From NCBI GenBank assembly GCA_037074705.1, contig CM073592.1:56285129-56349128 (forward strand): DNA of 64,000 nucleotides, in the 5' to 3' direction. Source of the stretch: Zhengitettix transpicula. Its lineage: Eukaryota > Arthropoda > Insecta > Orthoptera > Tetrigidae. Numbering within the stretch: the first letter of the stretch is position 1; each line of letters opens with the position of its first letter. Position numbers and translations under genes: made by a program. Below are positions 1 through 11,625 of the stretch, one piece after another. The notes under the pieces were generated by a model, which did not search any database, was not told the DNA's origin, and worked only from the letters and a program-made list of their open reading frames with translations.

Positions 1-538
1 AATTGTAGCTGGAAACTATTTATGAGTACTCATTCACTGGAAATTATAATTCATCCTTTCAACGTTTAAATTTATTTAATGGGAATTAAAACTTAATCAG
101 GGAAATTAGCATAAGCGAAATATTAACTACAAAAATATTAACATCAATTTTTTAATTCTGATGCTTCCATTGAGTTATTTGTGTATGAAGATAGTTTTTT
201 TTCTGGAACGTCAGTTAAGATATTAATTTATTTATGTTCTTATATCTGCGATCAGATCTTCCTATCAACTTCAAAATTTTTCTTCATAAATAGAAAAATG
301 ATAAATAAGTCAGAATTGATTATTTTTTATAATGATCTAATGAAACAATTTTTTGGGTACTCAATTGACTATGTTGCGGGGAAAAGTAAATTAGAAAGTA
401 GCTATGGCCTCGACTTTAATAAACTTAATTTAGTGGACTCGTTTCGATATGGCGTTGTAGAACTCGTGTGACCAATTCTGACATTTTACTGATAGAAATG
501 TTGGATCTATCTTACTCATTTCCTCATTTTTCTTAGGG
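1..538. other. AT-rich DNA, no gene recognised
   Basis: An open frame of 96 codons at 181-471 (+) is rich in Phe, Ile, Leu and Ser, as expected from AT-rich noncoding DNA, and shows no domain I recognise. Nothing else is supported here. Confidence 0.6.
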
Positions 539-811
539 TGATAAAGCTACAGGAGGATAATCCACGAGGTGTCAGCTCCAATATAATAGCATAGGAAAGA
601 AAATGCAGAATGGATATCGACGAAGTCAAGGGTTAACTTTTGACCCAGGGTTTAAGGATCCTCCCCGGAATTTACATAAAAGTTTCGCAGGGTAAACCCT
701 AAAAAATCTGCATCAATATGTCGGGCTTGTCACACGCGAGTGAAGTGGGGATTTCTGTGAGAATACAGCATTTTCTTCTCCATGCCTCGAATAGGATATG
801 AAGCCAGGCAA
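539..811 (-). repeat. Repeat A copy 1 (decayed poly(A) retroposon)
   Basis: This is an old, diverged copy of the repeat A family, whose best copy is at 28140-28680. It keeps the family's order of blocks: the end block resembling 'gctacaggaggataatccac', then 'agcataggaaa', 'caagggttaac', 'tttaaggatcct', a 'gcatcaatatgtcggg' block and 'ccatgcctcga' at the far end. The sense strand, judged by the poly(A) side of better copies, is minus. No clear target-site duplication or A tail remains. Confidence 0.75.
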
Positions 812-1354
812 ATTTTCACTTTTCATACTATTTTACTCTTATGCACGCACGAGAGAATTCAAAACCCGAAAAGCGACTCTACAAGTAACAGAAAGTTATA
901 TTTGGAAATTATAAAATTAAGTCACACGGAAAATCCGGGTATGACAAAGATTTAAACCGCGATCCTCCTCAGCGAAAACGAAAGTGCTGATTATTTGAAC
1001 TGGGGTTTTCAAAGATAATTTAATAGAAAGAGACCCAATACATTCAAAGATCTGATTACTTTTGAAGAAATATTACAAAAATAATAAATCGTCATAATTG
1101 ATGCAAAACATTCATTAGAGTTGATTAAGGCGCATATAGACAAATTTAAGAAACTTAACTGAATTCTGTTCTTTAAAATCTGGTCGTGTTCTATTGTCTA
1201 TGACATGATTGTCAACAAATAAGCATATAAGAATTTTAGTCTCTCTCTGAACTATTAGTTAAAATTTTAAGTTCTATATTGAAATAAAAATAATGATATC
1301 ACTTTGCAATAATCATTATTTAAAACGATACATTTCCAAGACTGCGGCATCAAA
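812..1354. other. AT-rich spacer, nothing recognised
   Basis: No repeat shared with the rest of the window, no long frame and no RNA-like fold was noticed. Confidence 0.5.
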
Positions 1355-1650
1355 CCACCTCAAATGACCTTTTGTATGGTGCGTGATACATGCGGATTTG
1401 ACTTACCATTGCCGTCATGACGGAGGATTTTTACGGCGTGGACTTTATCAACGCGAATTTTTATGGTCAGTGAAATTGCGTTATAATCTCGACGTGGAGT
1501 CTTTACTGCCCTGTGCAAACAATCGATTCCAGGCCCCAGGGAAGTAAACCCCTTCTCTAGAAGAATACGCTCAGCTTCCCAACAGGTCGTCAAAACTCAC
1601 GTAACTCCGCCATCAACCGGAAGTACGATGCACTAAAACGTTAAATAGTT
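1355..1650. promoter_or_regulatory. GC-balanced island 1, candidate cis-regulatory element
   Basis: A compact block of mixed composition between AT-rich flanks. It contains homeodomain/caudal-like words ('tttttatggtc', 'gactttatcaac') and 'caaacaatcgattcc', which resembles overlapping forkhead, Sox and homeodomain sites. The 77-codon minus frame inside it has no recognisable domain. The regulatory role is inferred from composition and motif content only. An unrecognised old transposon or a short exon remains possible. Confidence 0.3.
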
Positions 1651-2056
1651 CATCTGTGTCATCAATCCGCTAATGAATAAGGCTCGAATCAGAAACGATA
1701 TTATGCAAACTTGTGACGAAAAGAGTCGATAAAGTATCTGTTATTACCACAAATGAATTCAGGCATCCTGGTGAAGAAGCCTCACGCAAGTAAAATATAA
1801 TTAATTGTAAAATGCACTCGTCATGCAATTACACAATTAGTGAGATTTATTTTTGTAGTAATAATAGCTATTAGTCATGTTTCTAAAATGTGAACGTAGT
1901 CTATATTATGAAACTCCGAGTTCATTTTGAAAGTAGCAGGGATTTTATTTATGAATAAAATCTTGTACAGAGTGGTTCCAATTCAGTGTAACAACAAACA
2001 TATCGCGAAAAATTAGCTTATTATTCTCCTATATGAATCTACAATTAGTATTAGGG

Positions 2057-2136
2057 AGTCAACTAGAATGGCTCAGTGGTTAAAGCACCAAGTACTTATG
2101 GGAGGTTTCTGGGTTCGATTCTCTGTCCGGTCGATA
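2057..2136 (+). repeat. tRNA-derived SINE head (family S1)
   Basis: The block has the two internal RNA polymerase III promoter boxes in tRNA-like order and spacing: an A box (TGGCTCAGTGG, 2069-2079) and a B box (GGTTCGATTC, 2112-2121). The acceptor stem does not close, so it is not a functional tRNA. The words 'agcaccaagtact' and 'gaggt...ttcgattc...gtc.ggtc' recur at 40130-40198, which shows that this is a dispersed SINE family. The downstream body is degraded. Confidence 0.65.
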
Positions 2137-2139
2137 TCT

Positions 2140-3117
2140 TTAACTCATCATTATGTTTTATGTTTACAAAACACACGTGAGACCGTTCTATTGTTTTTTA
2201 AAAAAATTCCCAATTCGTTGGACTCTGAATTCAGATAAATCGATAAAATGCTAATTCTATGGCAATATAATGGTCCGATTTTATTAGTTATTTATATAAA
2301 CCCGTAAAAGTATTTAATTACATATTAATCTTTAGTCAAGAAGTGATTTAACATAAATACTACTGTTCCTAGTTCCTTACATTTTTTCGACCGATAGTTT
2401 TAAAATACATTGAATTTTATTGCACGTATCCCAACAAACAAACCTCCGAATTTCTTTACGAATATAATACTTAATTATACTCCTTCAGTATTGCAGGATA
2501 TAATTGACCCTCAGTCTTCAGACATTACGAAAGATTAAATTGTTGAAATTGTTAGATTCACAATGTAAACAAATGGTCGCCATATTGGAGTCATTGGAGT
2601 CACTAATATGGCACGAAATTTAACTTACAGTCCCCGCAAGGATAGTAAAGTATTTCGTATTGTTTTTTATTATCACTCGATAGAGTATTAATGTATAAAA
2701 TTATACTTTTTACTTAATGAAAATATTTCTGCTTCATTTCATTACATAAAAATTAAATTATTTCATTTGTTCGTCGCGTAGCAACGTCTTTTTCTCTCGC
2801 GTGACGTCATGGTATCTTGCCGAGCAGTAATTTATCACTTAATGATCACGTTTTATAAGCATAATTCTTTTCACATTTACGCTACGGGTTTCTTAACCCC
2901 ACAGTACCGTTTCTCGTGTTTTTAATAATATGTATACCAATTTTGGTTGCAATTTGTCCACGAGTTAAAATTTGAAACAGATTAACGTAAATACATACAT
3001 ACATAAAAATTTACATCCATTTTTATTATATAGATAGACGAAATTGAAATACATATTTTGTTAAGTTATGAATTTTTTTATTCCATATTAGCTATAAATA
3101 TTTTTGAAATGAAAAAT
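2140..3117. other. AT-rich spacer, nothing recognised
   Basis: The stretch includes the weak palindromic context of the preceding SINE and a slightly GC-richer patch at 2765-2830 with no frame. No gene is supported. Confidence 0.5.
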
Positions 3118-3290
3118 TTACTTCTGATTGAAAATTAATAAGAAAGGTAGCCAAATAGAGAGAAAAGAAGTGATAATATAAATACCACGAAACGTTTCAG
3201 GGATCCTTGTCCCTTTCTTCAGGTGCTAAGAAGAGCCTTGAGCGAGATAACTGCATTAGTCAGTTCAAAAAACTCAAAAGATTTTGTCTG
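3118..3290 (-). mobile_element. Penelope-like element terminal repeat, family PA copy 3
   Basis: The segment matches the end of the PLE at 33722-34490 over the shared words 'tctgattgaaaat', 'aagaaaggta', 'ataaataccac' and 'gggatccttgtccctttcttcag.tgctaa'. Only the terminal repeat (pLTR) is present. The endonuclease and reverse transcriptase regions are missing, as is usual for 5'-truncated PLE copies. It carries an intact hammerhead-like core, annotated separately. Confidence 0.7.
3186..3228 (-). ncRNA. Hammerhead ribozyme-like motif in PLE pLTR (PA-3)
   Basis: Read on the minus strand, the conserved box CTGAAGA (3216-3222) is followed by a five-pair stem II (AGGGA with TCCCT, short loop) and then GAAAC with the palindromic GTTTC (3189-3198). 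All invariant core positions of the CUGANGA/GAAA hammerhead are present. The palindromic AAACGTTT fits the very short stem III known from PLE hammerheads, which are thought to act as dimers. Stem I is short (CAC/GTG). Cleavage activity is inferred. Confidence 0.65.
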
Positions 3291-3663
3291 TACTTGGCTA
3301 TCATTCTTATTATTATAAATTATTTTGCGTGCCTAATTTATGGTGGAAACATTGAATAGTTTTTAGTGAGTTCCACTCCTGAAGAACAGCAAGGTGCAAT
3401 TTAGCCGTTCTACCTGCCACTACAGTATATAGAATTATGATTAAACAAGTTCATTAAAAAAATTGATAGAAATATATATCCATAGTTCCTTGAAGCACGT
3501 TTTATCACAAAAACTAAAAACATTTAAACATTATTTTGATTAGAAAACCACAGAGCATTAGAATTTTACACAAAATTTATTTATATAATATAAAAACTAG
3601 TCAGGTATTAACTGACAAACTTGGAAATATATACTTATTATTTTTAATAGTACAACTCGAACG

Positions 3664-3710
3664 TGCACCTGATGAAGTCCTAATTTAAGGTCGAAACGTT
3701 GTGTAATTAT
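3664..3710 (+). ncRNA. Hammerhead ribozyme-like motif, second PLE family (PB)
   Basis: CTGATGA (3669-3675) is followed by a GTCC...GGTC stem II with one mismatch and then GAAAC (3693-3697) with GTTGTGTA. This is the layout of PLE terminal-repeat hammerheads, but the sequence differs from the motif 450 bp upstream, so it belongs to another family. No coding part of the element is seen beside it. Confidence 0.55.
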
Positions 3711-3719
3711 ATTTTTATT

Positions 3720-4428
3720 AATTGCTTTATTATTTTCTGACTGTTTATGAATTATCTTTTATTTTAAAAGATTTATAATTATTATTTTATTACTCTGACC
3801 CCTATGGTTAAGTGTCCTATTTTTGATTACGACGTTTAAATTAAGACAGCATGATGTTTCCTCTACACCCGATATAGCAACAAAGATAACAGAAACGTTG
3901 CATTGAATTTATTTCTTACACTCTGAATTGGCTATTTTCCGGTTATTTCATTATTTAATTGTTGTTAACTTTAACTGATACACTCTTATAAATTTCCAAA
4001 TAAAACCTTTTATTCCGGATTGATAGGAACAAGCATTTCATTGTTCATCGTTATCTGCGTCTGTTTAAAATCGGGTCATACAGATAAAAAAAATTCTATT
4101 ATTTCCGAAAATAATAATATGACTGGAATACAATTAATTTTTCTTTCATTAGTTCAGCCAAAACCAGGTTTTATTACTGTCTTTAGTTTGGTTGACGTAT
4201 CTGCGGTACGATCACTAAATGATTTGGATACTGTGGACAGCTATCCGTGACGCTAACGTAAAACTGAGTTATTTGAGCGAACGGTCCCGTAGTATGTCGA
4301 TTGATCATTTGCAACGATCGAAGAGGAAGAAAATATTAAATTCAGAATGTCTGCTGATTTTATTTACCTCATGTACACGATAAAATTTATACATGTAATT
4401 GAGTTTCAATAACCAGCTTCAGAATTCG
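3720..4428. other. AT-rich spacer, nothing recognised
   Basis: A 76-codon plus frame (4020-4250) begins with a hydrophobic stretch but has no supporting feature. I see no gene. Confidence 0.45.
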
Positions 4429-4800
4429 TGATAAACGGTTTTCTCAGGCAGATAAACTTTTACATGCGTTTTGAAGACTTCCCACCGGGACGAATCTTTT
4501 ATATTCATCCCCAGCCACAGCGAAGACAACACGATATCTTTGCTTCCGCAGAAAGGAAGCTCATGCAAATTCGCCGCAACTCGTAAAGCCCCAGGGAGTG
4601 GAAGAACCAAGGTGAGGAACAAAGTGGCAGCATTCCCCCAAAAAGCTTCTCCAATCTGCTCCGACTGCGAATAGCTCTGGCTGAAGGGCCGAAACGCCAA
4701 TAGCGCGTGGAAGCCTTCGCGTAATGTGGCTATTTCAACCTGAACGGGAAAATTCCAAATCCAACCTAGAGCGCGGGGATAATGCATTAGTCTGAAACTT
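4429..4800. promoter_or_regulatory. GC-balanced island 2, candidate cis-regulatory element
   Basis: A well-defined island of near-50% GC between AT-rich flanks. It holds overlapping open frames on both strands (122 codons on minus, 4419-4787; 67 codons on plus), which is typical of stop-poor GC-rich DNA and does not show a gene. The word 'gggataatgcattag' at the right edge resembles paired homeodomain sites. An exon cannot be excluded, because the minus frame is the longest in this part of the window, but no domain is recognisable. Confidence 0.3.
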
Positions 4801-5878
4801 ATAATGTCTCGTAAACATTGGTGTTATATATCTATATGATACTGTAGTAAACAAAGAAATTTAATTCGGTTTTTTCAAAAAAGATTATTTTAAATTCGGC
4901 TTTTTCCAAAATCGGCGAACCATGCCCTTTGCAAATATCACGCAAATTAGATTTAACATGTAGCTTTTAGACCTTAAAAAAACTTTTATTCGGCTATTTA
5001 ACATTTATTCAGAAAATTGACCCAATGATGCGTTTATGATCGTCGCGTGTGGAAGTTATAGAAACGAAATTCAACCAACGTTTTGCTAAATGAATAAAAA
5101 CTGGAAGTACTATTCAGTCCACCAATATTTGCTTAGTGAGACTCAGACATTTGTTAAATTAATCATTAAAATTTTGAGTTTGAAAATGCAATTTTAAGGG
5201 GAAGGTGTCTTGAAATTATTGATTGCTTGGTGTTCCTGCCTGTAAACGGGAACAAATAAAAATTTAGGGGACAGCATGACATTATTTCCATAATCACAGA
5301 AATGCTTGTAAAACTGCTACACGTACTTGAATATAGATAATTTAGTCAATGGGATGTCATCGGCTCATCTATCATGTATTCAATAAGTTACATTGGCAGA
5401 ACGGCTGTCAGCTGACTGACAAGTGATTTTGTACGTTTGTATGTCTTCTGTTTTAGTACATCACGTTTGCCTCCGATCATAGCATATCACGTAATATGAA
5501 CATCCAGAGAAACGTAGACGCTTTTACATTGGATGTTGGTTTCAGAAAAAAAAAAGATTTGGTACTGATGGCAGTAGATTATGGAGACGAAGAGTCAATC
5601 TTTTGAAAATTATATAATAATATCAACATATAAAAGATATGTTTATTTGTTTTTTTAAAAAAATATGTATGTTTATAATATTTAAGCTTCTGTCTGTACA
5701 CTAATTTTCTTGCGTTCATCATTGCCAATCGCCTTGTTGTACCATGCGCCGTTGCTACCAAAATGTCTGCTTCTATATGCAGGAAAAAGCTACGTTTAAT
5801 AGGTAAGTTTATCCCCCAAATATTGGTAAATATATTAACAAATACTTTCCACGATGATGTAGAATTCAGTAAAGATAT
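4801..5878. other. AT-rich spacer, nothing recognised
   Basis: Low-complexity T and A runs, no shared repeat and no supported frame. Confidence 0.5.
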
Positions 5879-6290
5879 GTTCCTGGGAAAATGGAGTTCG
5901 CAACGCGGCCTCTTGAAGGATTTCTTCGAGACTGCTGCATGAAAGTTGTGAGCCGAGCTATCGGGAAAGCCTACGGGATTTGGTTGTGAATGTATGTGTG
6001 TGTCCTGTCCGCGACAATGGCTGACACCTCTATGGAGATTGTGGAGGGCGGCGGCGTCCTTCCTGGGGACAGATAAGACGCGTCACCACTCCATTTCCGG
6101 CCACACCGTGCCATTGAACTCCATCTGACAAGGCCACTTCCTAGGGTCACAAGGAGATTGCCCAAGACGACAGGTGCCGACGCTGGGAGGCGCTTATCTC
6201 GAGGCGTCGTTACCATATGCTTGGCTCTCCCTCCTGCGGGGGTTGCTGGAGTGGCGTTGCGGTCTTCTCGACCCTTCCTTTGTAATTACT
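5879..6290. promoter_or_regulatory. GC-rich island 3, candidate cis-regulatory element
   Basis: An island with CpG-containing sequence. It includes 'gcgacaatggctgacacc', which combines a Sox-like ACAATGG and a TGACA word, and 'cttatctcgagg', a GATA-like site. Short frames on both strands (81 and 65 codons) have no domain. The regulatory assignment is inference. Confidence 0.3.
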
Positions 6291-6299
6291 CTTCAATTA

Positions 6300-7240
6300 T
6301 TCATCACGCAAGTAGCCTACTATCCCTAAACGAAATCATGTGCAGATTCAATTAACACCCTACTATTCAAAGTTTATATTTTCTACACGAACGTAACAAA
6401 ACAAATAGCTTAACCATTCACATGCAATTTTCTGTCAAGAAATTCGATTGAAAATTTGATATTTTTATGAAAAATCCATTGGTTGATGCTTTAAACGTAG
6501 CTGCAATAGATATTGAACATATACATCCACCAACCCAAGAAGAAAGTTATGAAGTTCCTTCATTGACACAATTCTCATCAAACAAATACACAGCGAGATA
6601 AATAGTGACTAACGTTAGTGGAACCAAATTTTCAATTATTCTTAGCGCAAACTCTTCTTGGTATTTTGCATGACTTCCGATTGGTATGTGACGATGAGTG
6701 AATCACGTAATTAAAATTCAACGTTGTCTATGAAGAGAGGGGTGTGGTCTTGTATAAGTGGATGGAAACTATCCATTTGCGGATTTTTAAAAATTCTTGA
6801 AATATAAATTTCACCTAGCTAAAGTCAAATGTTAATATGTAGAGGGAACCTGACTCGGATAGCCCATAAAAATCAATCATTATGTACCCGTTAAAATAGC
6901 GATAGGAAATGGAATACAATGATTTCTAATTGTTAATATACTAGATCTAATCCAGATTACTGGCAGTCGTTAAATAAGATACAGCTCTCGTAGATAATAA
7001 ACAAGAGTATTTAATTTTTTTAATGAGTAAACTTTATTTAGAGGATTACCGATGGATTATTTTATATATTACTGAGAGATCCTGCACCATCATTATGTTT
7101 CGAAGAAACTTTACTTCGCAATAAGATAAAAAGTTAATATCCTCTGAATGCGAATAAAATCTTTTAAATTTTGTTAATATGTGTATATTGGCCAGATTTA
7201 AAATCCGTTACGTTTGATCGTTACTAATTTATAAGCTAGT
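6300..7240. other. AT-rich spacer, nothing recognised
   Basis: No gene, repeat or structured RNA was found here by eye. Confidence 0.5.
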
Positions 7241-7575
7241 ATTTGCAGAACCGTTTGTTTGAGTTCTGGGCACTGCCTTCCTGGAGCCACCACAGTCCCG
7301 ATAAATTCCGCAGCTCTCTGCAACAGGAGACAAAGCACCCAATACGCCAGCCAGTGCCGTGCAACTTTTTATCTCCGGCAATTTCGTCGCAATGCGCCGT
7401 GAGATGGAGGGTTATGGCGCTGCTATATGATCCAATATCTCGACCCGTGACGCAGCCTCTTTGTGTGACATCAACCTACATGAAACTGCCTTGATGGATT
7501 AGCACACACAAAAAGCGAGCGACTGTTGCCTACAAATGCTTCAAACGGCAATTTTCACACGTTACAAGGCCAACG
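7241..7575. promoter_or_regulatory. GC-balanced island 4, candidate cis-regulatory element
   Basis: A sharply bounded island. Words of interest are 'agacaaagc' (HMG/TCF-like), 'tttttatctcc' (GATA-like) and 'gatggattagcac' (Otx/bicoid-like GGATTA). The 83-codon plus frame has no recognised domain. The island ends before an A-rich run at 7578. Confidence 0.32.
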
Positions 7576-8019
7576 TCAAAAAAAAAATGAAGATTTATTG
7601 TAAACTGTCTTCATGTTATCGGGCAAACAGGTATGTTCAATGACTAAATTAATTTCATTAAATGAACAAAAACTGATCGTACAGTCTCGTAAGTATTCAA
7701 TGTGCTTTATGCATCTCAGCATAATGTAGCATATATATATATTACTAACTGGGCAGATGCGAGCTTATGAATACGTGTATTAATTCATTATTAATATTAA
7801 TGCATCGCTAAGCATGCACGCGCACGTAAATGTTCTTGAAATTTTAATTCAAGGTACTTTCTAAATAGTTTCGTATTTTATACCTTTTAAAATGGCCGCT
7901 TATTGACGAATATATTTATTTTAAGAGTTCTAACCAGTGCATAAAGTGGGTAGGACTTCCAAAAATATACTGGCCATTTTTTAATGTAATTGATTAACAT
8001 AATTATGTTTTATCGCAGA

Positions 8020-8215
8020 GTAAAATCATCTAAATCGTGACCATGGCCGACGATGCGTCACATTGGAACAGTTGCGTGAATTTTCGTGGCGACCGATCAT
8101 ACGGATTTCAATGCATGGTTGGTCTGTGACCACGTAAATTTCTCGATTCCTGCACATTAAACCACATATGGTGATTGTCATCGCTGAAAAAACGACCCGG
8201 ATCCAGCGTTACGTG
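8020..8215. promoter_or_regulatory. Short GC-balanced island 5, weak candidate regulatory element
   Basis: About 200 bp of mixed composition with several CpGs, including 'accatggccgacgatgcg' and 'ccacatatggtgattgtcatcgc'. It is less distinct than the other islands, and no reading frame is supported. Confidence 0.22.
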
Positions 8216-8410
8216 GCTAAACAGTTTTGAGCTCCGAATTTTATATTATTCTCTGTATCATATAAACAGTATATTGCCTAAACCTAGGACATGATCTTTA
8301 TTCGCTTCCCTTTCCTCAACGTAAAAGAGATGTAATATGTAGTTTAAGACTAGGCGTGAAAAATGATTGTTATCAGTTCCCAACAACACGAATTAAGGGG
8401 AACGAAACAC

Positions 8411-8413
<3 letters not shown>

Positions 8414-8455
<42 letters not shown>
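8414..8455. repeat. (TA)n microsatellite
   Basis: About 20 uninterrupted TA units. Confidence 0.95.
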
Positions 8456-8457
<2 letters not shown>

Positions 8458-8523
8458 CTTTTTTCATTTTCTAATATTTTTGGAACTTTCCACAACCACT
8501 TTTATATCTGATTTCATGTGTCT

Positions 8524-8928
8524 GTGGAATTGAGAGGTTGTTGCAAAATTAACCGGTTTTCGGTTACGCCGGTCGTTTTACCTCCGGTTTATACTGGCGG
8601 TTATAACCGCTCAAAAAAAACGGTTATTAAAATAAACGGGTTTTCTGATTTTTTTTTGAGTAGGAGATTTGGAACCTAGAAAAAAATACTTAACAAAAGT
8701 CATTCAGAATTTCGCACATACTGAACAATGACTGATTTTTTCTCTCTCTAATTTTTCTTTAATTTATAAAAATATTAAAGTTCCGGCTTTTTACTGCGCT
8801 TATTGAAGGTTTAAATAATAACCGGCTATAGCTGGGTCGAAGAAATAATAATAAAAAAGCGTTTAATCGGAACTAAAATTACGGTTTCTTTTAAAACTGG
8901 TAGGTTTTTTTCATCCCTACCTGAAACT
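8524..8928. mobile_element. Possible hAT-type MITE with dense CGGTTA motifs
   Basis: The left part holds AACCGGTT (8551-8558), several CGGTTA/CCGGT words and a perfect 14-bp palindrome GCGGTTATAACCGC (8597-8610). The same words thin out and recur at 8818-8895. The right end, read on minus, is 'gtagggatgaaaaaaacc', resembling hAT terminal repeats that start with a CAGGGATG-like word. Subterminal arrays of short motifs are known binding sites of hAT transposases. The left terminus and 8-bp duplication are not clear. The alternative is a homotypic Grainyhead-like (AACCGGTT) or Myb-like site cluster. Confidence 0.35.
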
Positions 8929-8929
8929 T

Positions 8930-9430
8930 TACTATTACTGAGCCTCTGCTCCCACCCACTCACTCACAAAAAAAATGCACCCACAAACCGTTATCCTTCC
9001 TTACCGTTACAATAGTGGTATGGTTCGCTGTTCTACAGATTAGTCAATTTGAATTATGGTCCTGTTTATTCAGGATGATTATAACAAAATAGTTGAAAGC
9101 TTCCAACTAATTATTTAATAGAATTAAAAACTTGGAGACTGTTTATGGGTTTTTTCTCCTCAGTTTGAATTATACTTATTACGTCGTATTTATTTCTGTA
9201 TGTGCCAAATAATGTATATTCATCGGAAACCAGAAAGGGAACCTTGCAGTGCCAACTCAATTCCCCTATAATCTCTTAAGTCAAATCGTGGATAAAATGA
9301 TATGTAGAAAGGGAGGACATGTGATGTGTTCACACAGACCTAAACGGAATTTGCTTTGTAAGAGGATTTAAAACATTGTAAACCAAGTTTTCCGCCCCCG
9401 GCGAGAGTAACTGCCTTCAGAATTAATTTT
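8930..9430. other. AT-rich spacer, nothing recognised
   Basis: No supported frame or shared repeat. Confidence 0.5.
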
Positions 9431-9434
9431 TTAT

Positions 9435-10010
9435 CTCGAGTGTGAGTAGCGCAAGGATGACTGCTGGAGATCGGAGAGAAGGAACTGATAACAGACTGGC
9501 GTGCGTATCTTTATAGCCGTTGCCCCCTGGCGTGCTCTAATTATTGACACCTACAGCGGCTCCTTTCCCACGACGATTACTGGCGGCTCGGAAAATAAAT
9601 CATGAATTTGGCACAGGCGCGGTAATGACCCACTAATGACGCCGCCTATGTAAATTGCCGCAGTACAGCGGTGATACATCACGGAGCCGTCACGCCGTGT
9701 GATCCAGAGCCTCGTGATGGATTCCCGCTTTTGAGGCCCGCGTCTGCTGATGGGAAGATCCCGGCGTCTAATCCCGCGAGCACCATCCATCAAACGCGCA
9801 GGCGGCGCAACGCGGTCCGAGATAATTCCCGTGGCCTGCAGCGAGCTTTGCCCGCAGATATTTTATTTACGGATCGGCGCACTCTTGCCACGAAGGAGGC
9901 GGGAGGCGTCACGCAAAAAGCGGAGGCGCCAAGCCGTTCACAAACGTACACTAAACTGGCAAGCAACGAAGTGCCTCTTTAACCAAGGCGACAAACTTCG
10001 ACGACTAGAC
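9435..10010. promoter_or_regulatory. GC-rich island 6, candidate cis-regulatory element
   Basis: One of the clearest islands. It has repeated homeodomain words: 'ctctaattattgacacc', two 'taatgac' copies at 9624-9640 and 'gtgatggattcccgc'. There are many CpGs. Frames of 80-103 codons lie on both strands (9551-9793 minus; 9671-9982 and 9750-10037 plus) and overlap each other, which argues for stop-poor noncoding DNA rather than a gene. Function is inferred. Confidence 0.35.
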
Positions 10011-10109
10011 ATGCCAGATCGCCCATCTTTACTTTAGTAACTTCTGTTACCAACCAAACTATGAACACAGAACCTCGCCAATGCATAAATAATTTAACGA
10101 CTCAATCTT

Positions 10110-10780
10110 AAATCCTAATTTCGTTATCTGTAGGAACTACGAACACGTGGATTCACTGTAATGACAATATTCGTTGTATTGTTGATCGGGGTATTTATTG
10201 TCCAAAAAAGAAAGACCTAAGATTTTCTTACATTAAATGTTTCAGGAGAAAATTCCTCATTAACCCGGATATGCTAAACTCCCTTCCGGATTCCATAATG
10301 GTGCAAAATGAAAACACTAATTATAGGGTGTACCTTGCAGCGGAAAACGATTGCTGCTGTAACTGTAAAAATGCCGGCTATATCGCGATAAATTGTCCTA
10401 ATAGAGAGACACTACCTCAAATGACAATTATGACCAAATTCACTGTAAGAACCCGGCGGTCACAATTCAAATAACTAACCCTCATATAACGGAGTTGGAT
10501 AATTCACAACCAAGAAACAAGAAAAGAACTGCATCTACGAGCTCGACAAGCCGAGCTAAAAAGAAAGACGTCAGTAATCCTGAACATAATACAAGTACTA
10601 AAACACCCCAGAAACACAAAACAAAACATTCATGATCGATCATTAGATCCAGTAAAAATATTATATGAAGAAGAAAATATACCTTTAGAACAGTTAAAGA
10701 CTCATATACTAAATGCTTTGGACTCAAAAAGCCCAAAGACCATTATTAAAGATGACCAAATATCCTATACATCGTTCACA
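10110..10780 (+). pseudogene. Non-LTR retrotransposon ORF1 (gag-like) fragment with degraded zinc knuckle
   Basis: The 67-codon frame at 10271-10474 contains a CCHC-knuckle-like run, CNCKNAGYIAINCPN, with Ile in place of the metal-binding His, preceded by NTNYRVYLAAE. This is the layout of ORF1 nucleic-acid-binding proteins of insect LINEs. After a break, another frame (10495-10740) is rich in Asn, Lys, Ser, Thr and Gln, like the tail of such proteins. The element is interrupted at 10782 by repeat A. The missing His, the frame changes and the absent ORF2 mark it as dead. The clade is not determined. Confidence 0.55.
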
Positions 10781-10781
10781 A

Positions 10782-11290
10782 TTTTTTTTTTGTAGATGTA
10801 GACAGGCAATATATAGGGTAATCCACATAGTGGCAACTCCCCTCTCATAGGATAGGAAACGGATTTGAAAGGGGGGGGTGAGGGGGGCAGAGGAAGGTGG
10901 TCAAGGGTTAATTGTAACCCCCAGTCTATGGTTTAAGGATCCTACCCGGCAATTCAGGTCCAAGTGATGCAGGAAAAACCTGTATCAGGTAGGTCGGGTA
11001 TTTGGTACTTGTCCCTCGCCCTTCCGATGGCGGGAGAGGGGTTTGCTGTGGGGTCGCAGCTTTCCCCTCGCCGTGCCTTGACCGGTTTAGGAGGAAGCTG
11101 GCCGACTATTCCAATGGGAATAGAGGATAACTCTTACCGTATGCCCAAGGTCTGCGACCATGGAGCATACACCTCTCATAGCATGCCGTGGTGCCTCGGC
11201 AAAACCAGAGAGATGTGAAGGCATTTCCAAAGGTAGCTTCCTCCAGAGCTCTCTGGGAAGGTTCACCTGCGAGAGAATTCTCTCATATAC
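10782..11290 (-). repeat. Repeat A copy 2, near full length
   Basis: A nearly full-length copy of the retroposon family, in minus sense. It begins with a T10 run (10782-10791), which is the poly(A) tail read on the other strand. It then carries all family blocks (ggatcctacccggc, tgcatcaggtaggtcggg, gatggcgggagagggg, the tggccgactattccaatggg block) and the 5' palindromic block 'gcgagagaattctctc' (11269-11284). It is inserted at the end of the LINE ORF1 fragment, so it is younger than that element. A target-site duplication is not obvious. Confidence 0.8.
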
Positions 11291-11299
11291 TCTGGAAAA

Positions 11300-11624
11300 C
11301 TTCTTAGGCAAAAATTTCCATGAGCATGTATTGGCAACAGCAGTCTCAATAAGTCAAAATTAGAAATAAACAAGTTAACTTTCTATGTCGAGAAAAAAAA
11401 TTATGTTGTTGTCGTAACAAATTATAAGTCGATGTGTCAATATCACGATAACTAGTGTGTGAGTAGAAAATTATCATCAACTGACGTTCAGACCCTTGTA
11501 TCTCCTTTTGCCTTTCCGCGCCATTGTCATCGTTATAAAACTAAACAAAAAATACAACGGCGTGGTGTAGCTACTCGGGTTTTAAGAGATACATCAAAGT
11601 TAGAAAACTAAGATGTATATAGGT
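11300..11624. other. AT-rich spacer, nothing recognised
   Basis: No gene or family member was recognised. Confidence 0.5.
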
Positions 11625-11625
11625 A

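Noticed and set aside
2057..2136. Functional tRNA gene
   Set aside because: The A and B boxes are present, but the acceptor stem does not pair and there are related copies at 40 kb, so it is a SINE head.
4419..4787. 122-codon minus frame as a protein-coding gene
   Set aside because: No domain, an opposing overlapping frame and no splice or start context. The compositional island explains it.
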